This document shows, in pieces, positions 62,173 through 64,000 of a stretch of DNA of 64,000 nt. Source of the DNA: GCA-2688265 sp964527395 (GTDB lineage: Archaea > Nanobdellota > Nanobdellia > Woesearchaeales > GW2011-AR9); contig CAZGQD010000005.1 in the NCBI GenBank assembly GCA_964527395.1, positions 1-64,000 of the forward strand. The letters are read 5' to 3'. The notes under the pieces are model-generated. The model was not told the DNA's origin. It did no database searches and worked only from the letters and a program-made list of their open reading frames with translations. The number at the start of each line of letters is the position of its first letter. Position 1 is the stretch's first letter. The position numbers and the translations under genes are program-made.

Positions 62173-62742
62173 ATGAGATATTTACCTTTAACAATGCTTT
62201 TAGCTTCCTGTGCTAAACAAGGTTCTATTGATGCTCAAGTTGAGCTTGAATCAGTAGCTTGTTCAGCACCACATCAAGGAGTTGAAACAGAAATAACTAG
62301 TTTACATTTACCTGTTGGAAGCTATGATAATCTTGCTTTTTTTGTGAGAAGAACTCAAGGAGAACCTTATGGTGATTTGAGAAGATTAGATTCTGAATTA
62401 AGTGATGATAATAATGGCAATGATGGAAATATTTCATCTGCAGATTGGAGAGTAGGTTATAATTCTATGGAAGCTGCTGTGAATGCTGAATTTGGGACTT
62501 TGTTTGGAGAGGGTTTTTATGATGATGGAGTTGCTAGAATGTGGAGAGAAGATTATCCTGAAAGAGTTTTGGTTGGTTTTCATTTAGGAGATGATGAATG
62601 TTGGAATTATATTGGAATGTTTGATACGAGTGGAAACTTGCTTGATTTAGATAGTTACCAAATAGTGCCAAGAGATCAAATGGGTAGAGATTTGTATGAA
62701 AGATTTGGTTTTGAGAGTACTACATCAATAACCGAACATTAA
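62173..62742 (+). CDS. Putative lipoprotein, 189 aa
   Basis: Signal peptide with lipobox LLASC (Cys ~13), then an acidic extracellular part (DSELSDDNNGNDGNISSADW, a D/N-rich loop) and a compact C-terminal segment with GEDDECWNY-type sequence. No family recognised. TATA-like TATTTAAAAT at 62141-62150 gives a leaderless start. Confidence 0.6.
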   Translation: MRYLPLTMLLASCAKQGSIDAQVELESVACSAPHQGVETEITSLHLPVGSYDNLAFFVRRTQGEPYGDLRRLDSELSDDNNGNDGNISSADWRVGYNSMEAAVNAEFGTLFGEGFYDDGVARMWREDYPERVLVGFHLGDDECWNYIGMFDTSGNLLDLDSYQIVPRDQMGRDLYERFGFESTTSITEH

Positions 62743-62756
62743 ATTAATAAAGAATT

Positions 62757-63302
62757 ATGTTTGCTTTTCTTTTTGATATGGAAAAATATGTGTTTCGTGA
62801 GGCTTCTGGTGAATATTCTAAGTATTTTGAGGCTGAGAAGCTAAAATTGCTTGATTTGTTTGATGATTCTGTTAAAATTGAACATGTTGGGAGTACTGCT
62901 ATTCCTGGTCTTGGTGGAAAAGGGATAGTTGATATTGTTGTAGGAGTTGAATCTGGATTTGAGAGTTTCAAAAAGAAGCTGGAACCAATAGGATACTTGT
63001 TTCGAGAGCATGTTAGTTCAGATGATAGGTTGTTTTTTCGTAAGGAATATGATGAGGAAAGAGGAGTTCGTAGAGTGCATGTGCATTTGGTGACTTTTGA
63101 AGGTAATGAGTGGGTTAATCTGACTGCGTTTCGTGACTATCTTTTGAAGCATCCAGAAACAATTGAAGCTTATGTAGCCTTGAAGAAAAAGGCAGTTAAA
63201 GTCGCTCAAGGTGAGGGTGAAGTTTATAGGGACTTTAAAAAGGAGTTCATTCTAGAAGTTATTGAGAAGGAATTGATTGAGAGAAAGAAAAATAAAGAAT
63301 AA
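62757..63302 (+). CDS. GrpB-family nucleotidyltransferase-like protein
   Basis: 181 aa. YSKYFEAEKLKLLDLF, IEHVGSTAIPGLGGKGIVDI (the GSTAVPG-type loop and catalytic Asp), DDRLFFRKEYDEERGVRRVH followed by VHLVTFEGNEW and the C-terminal FRDYLLKHPETIEAY helix are typical of GrpB (UPF0157). The fold is a minimal nucleotidyltransferase; substrate unknown. The start may be the ATG at 62778 (MEKYVFREAS); 62757 adds seven hydrophobic residues. Confidence 0.9.
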   Translation: MFAFLFDMEKYVFREASGEYSKYFEAEKLKLLDLFDDSVKIEHVGSTAIPGLGGKGIVDIVVGVESGFESFKKKLEPIGYLFREHVSSDDRLFFRKEYDEERGVRRVHVHLVTFEGNEWVNLTAFRDYLLKHPETIEAYVALKKKAVKVAQGEGEVYRDFKKEFILEVIEKELIERKKNKE

Positions 63303-63328
63303 TTGTGAAAAATATAATTTTGTTATAT

Positions 63329-63709
63329 CTATGCAGTTGCTCTGTTTGGTGCTGAACTTGTAACAGTTTCGCATACATCTTCTAGGTTTCCTAGTTGAGA
63401 TGTAGATGTAATATCTCTAATTCTTCTTTTGAGATATTTTGCAATAGTTTCATGACTACCTTCTAATTGGTTAGCAATTATGTTTACAACTGAGCGTCTT
63501 TGAATATTATAAATGTCTCTTTCTGTTTCATCTTTGCCTTCATAATGAGTATTAATGATATTTTCTCCCATTTTTAGCAAGTCACTTGCAGCGTGTTGTG
63601 TACCTCTAAGTTTTAAAGCTAAAGCTACTAAATCATTTGTAGGTTCTTGAATGAATCTATCTCCTGTTGCTCTATATTCTAGGTTTGGACCGAAATATCC
63701 TGCTTTCAT
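63329..63709 (-). CDS. Hypothetical protein, 126 aa
   Basis: Helical soluble protein (DLVALALKLRGTQHAASDLLKM, DIYNIQRRSVVNIIANQLEG) ending in an Arg/Ser/Thr-rich C-terminus. No family recognised. A minus-strand TATA box CCTTTATAAATACG (63730-63743) lies ~27 nt upstream, so it is expressed as a leaderless, monocistronic message. Confidence 0.6.
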   Translation of the reverse strand: MKAGYFGPNLEYRATGDRFIQEPTNDLVALALKLRGTQHAASDLLKMGENIINTHYEGKDETERDIYNIQRRSVVNIIANQLEGSHETIAKYLKRRIRDITSTSQLGNLEDVCETVTSSAPNRATA

Positions 63710-63758
63710 AGACTTGTTAAAAGTGAAGCGTATTTATAAAGGTTTAGCTCAGTTATTA

Positions 63759-64000
63759 CTAATTAGTGGTGTTTATGTGAGAAATGACTTTTTTGAACTC
63801 ATTTAGGTAGAATGGGACTAATTTTTTCACATCTTCAGTGTATTTGTTTGGGTTGTTTTTTAGCTCTTCTAGGATCTCATCTGGATAGTAGATTTCTATT
63901 CCAGAAGTCTCTCCATCTGCGAATTTGATTGCTCCATCAAAAACACCTATGAAAATAGTAGTAATTTGAGGAAATTCAGCAAAAGTTCCATCTTTGTATT
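63759..64000 (-). CDS. C-terminal end of a hypothetical protein (cut by the window)
   Basis: A minus-strand frame open from the window edge to a TAG at 63759-63761, about 80 codons visible: KDGTFAEFPQITTIFIGVFD, AIKFADGETSGIEIYYPDEI, VPFYLNEFKKVISHIN. Amino-acid composition is normal for a soluble protein and the opposite strand lacks a competing frame. No function recognised. Confidence 0.6.
   Translation of the reverse strand, partial: YKDGTFAEFPQITTIFIGVFDGAIKFADGETSGIEIYYPDEILEELKNNPNKYTEDVKKLVPFYLNEFKKVISHINTTN

Overview
The window (about one third G+C, no CRISPR array seen) is a piece of an archaeal chromosome. It carries eukaryote-like ribosomal proteins (eL21, eL41, eS17), RNA polymerase subunit F, aIF2-gamma, Elp3, a Dph2-like protein, archaeal-type ThrRS, archaeal SepF, a histone-fold protein, a class III (archaellin-type) pilin with its A24 peptidase, and TATA-box promoters. 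Many promoters lie 25-32 nt before a start codon, so leaderless transcripts look common. The anti-Shine-Dalgarno of 16S is intact, so SD initiation probably serves internal operon genes. The AT-rich composition, lysine/asparagine-rich insertions in core proteins, many large surface proteins and a group I intron in 23S suggest a DPANN archaeon, perhaps of the Woesearchaeota/Pacearchaeota type. That placement is inference, since no tree was computed.

Layout. 0-6 kb: pgk, mre11, an N-terminally short dph2 homologue, a lysine-rich histone-H1-like protein and a MazF-type toxin-antitoxin pair. 5.7-8.3 kb: thrS, preceded by a threonine-rich leader peptide, alternative hairpins and a second small ORF overlapping the thrS start. 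8.4-8.5 kb: tRNA-Ser(GCU). 8.5-18.2 kb: a five-gene operon for very acidic surface proteins, built of two paralogous pairs (dockerin-like plus cohesin-like) around a membrane protein. 18.2-24 kb: initiator tRNA-Met, a small lipoprotein, SppA, a large subtilase and eL41. 24-29.7 kb: rRNA operon 16S - tRNA-Ala - 23S without a 5S gene, with a 116-nt insertion in 16S and a 377-nt group I intron in 23S. 29.9-39.4 kb: XthA, HAD, dihydropteroate synthase, a CDP-alcohol phosphatidyltransferase, a proteasome-beta-like protein, a CADD/TenA-like enzyme, and the eL21-rpoF-DUF655 operon. 39.5-53.6 kb: Elp3, SepF, aIF2-gamma, Dus, eS17, a 1187-residue beta-helix surface protein, and CsaA. 53.7-58.9 kb: pilin and prepilin peptidase, a coiled-coil pair. 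58.9-64 kb: histone, HIT protein, intron-containing tRNA-Met(CAU), tRNA-Ser(GGA), a DUF4258/DUF2283 pair, three Nudix genes (two almost identical), and GrpB.

The strongest candidates for undescribed biology are: (1) the thrS leader at 5.7-6.06 kb, which has the layout of a bacterial-style amino-acid attenuator; (2) a structured RNA or mobile element family present three times (about 1.8, 35.6 and 56.8 kb), sharing sequence blocks and a closing stem that differs between copies while staying paired; (3) a separate RNA-like element at 52.0-52.16 kb closed by a perfect 17-bp stem; (4) the duplicated cohesin/dockerin-like surface operon. The self-splicing intron at the 23S H69 region has a complete P1 and recognisable P/Q/R/S elements.
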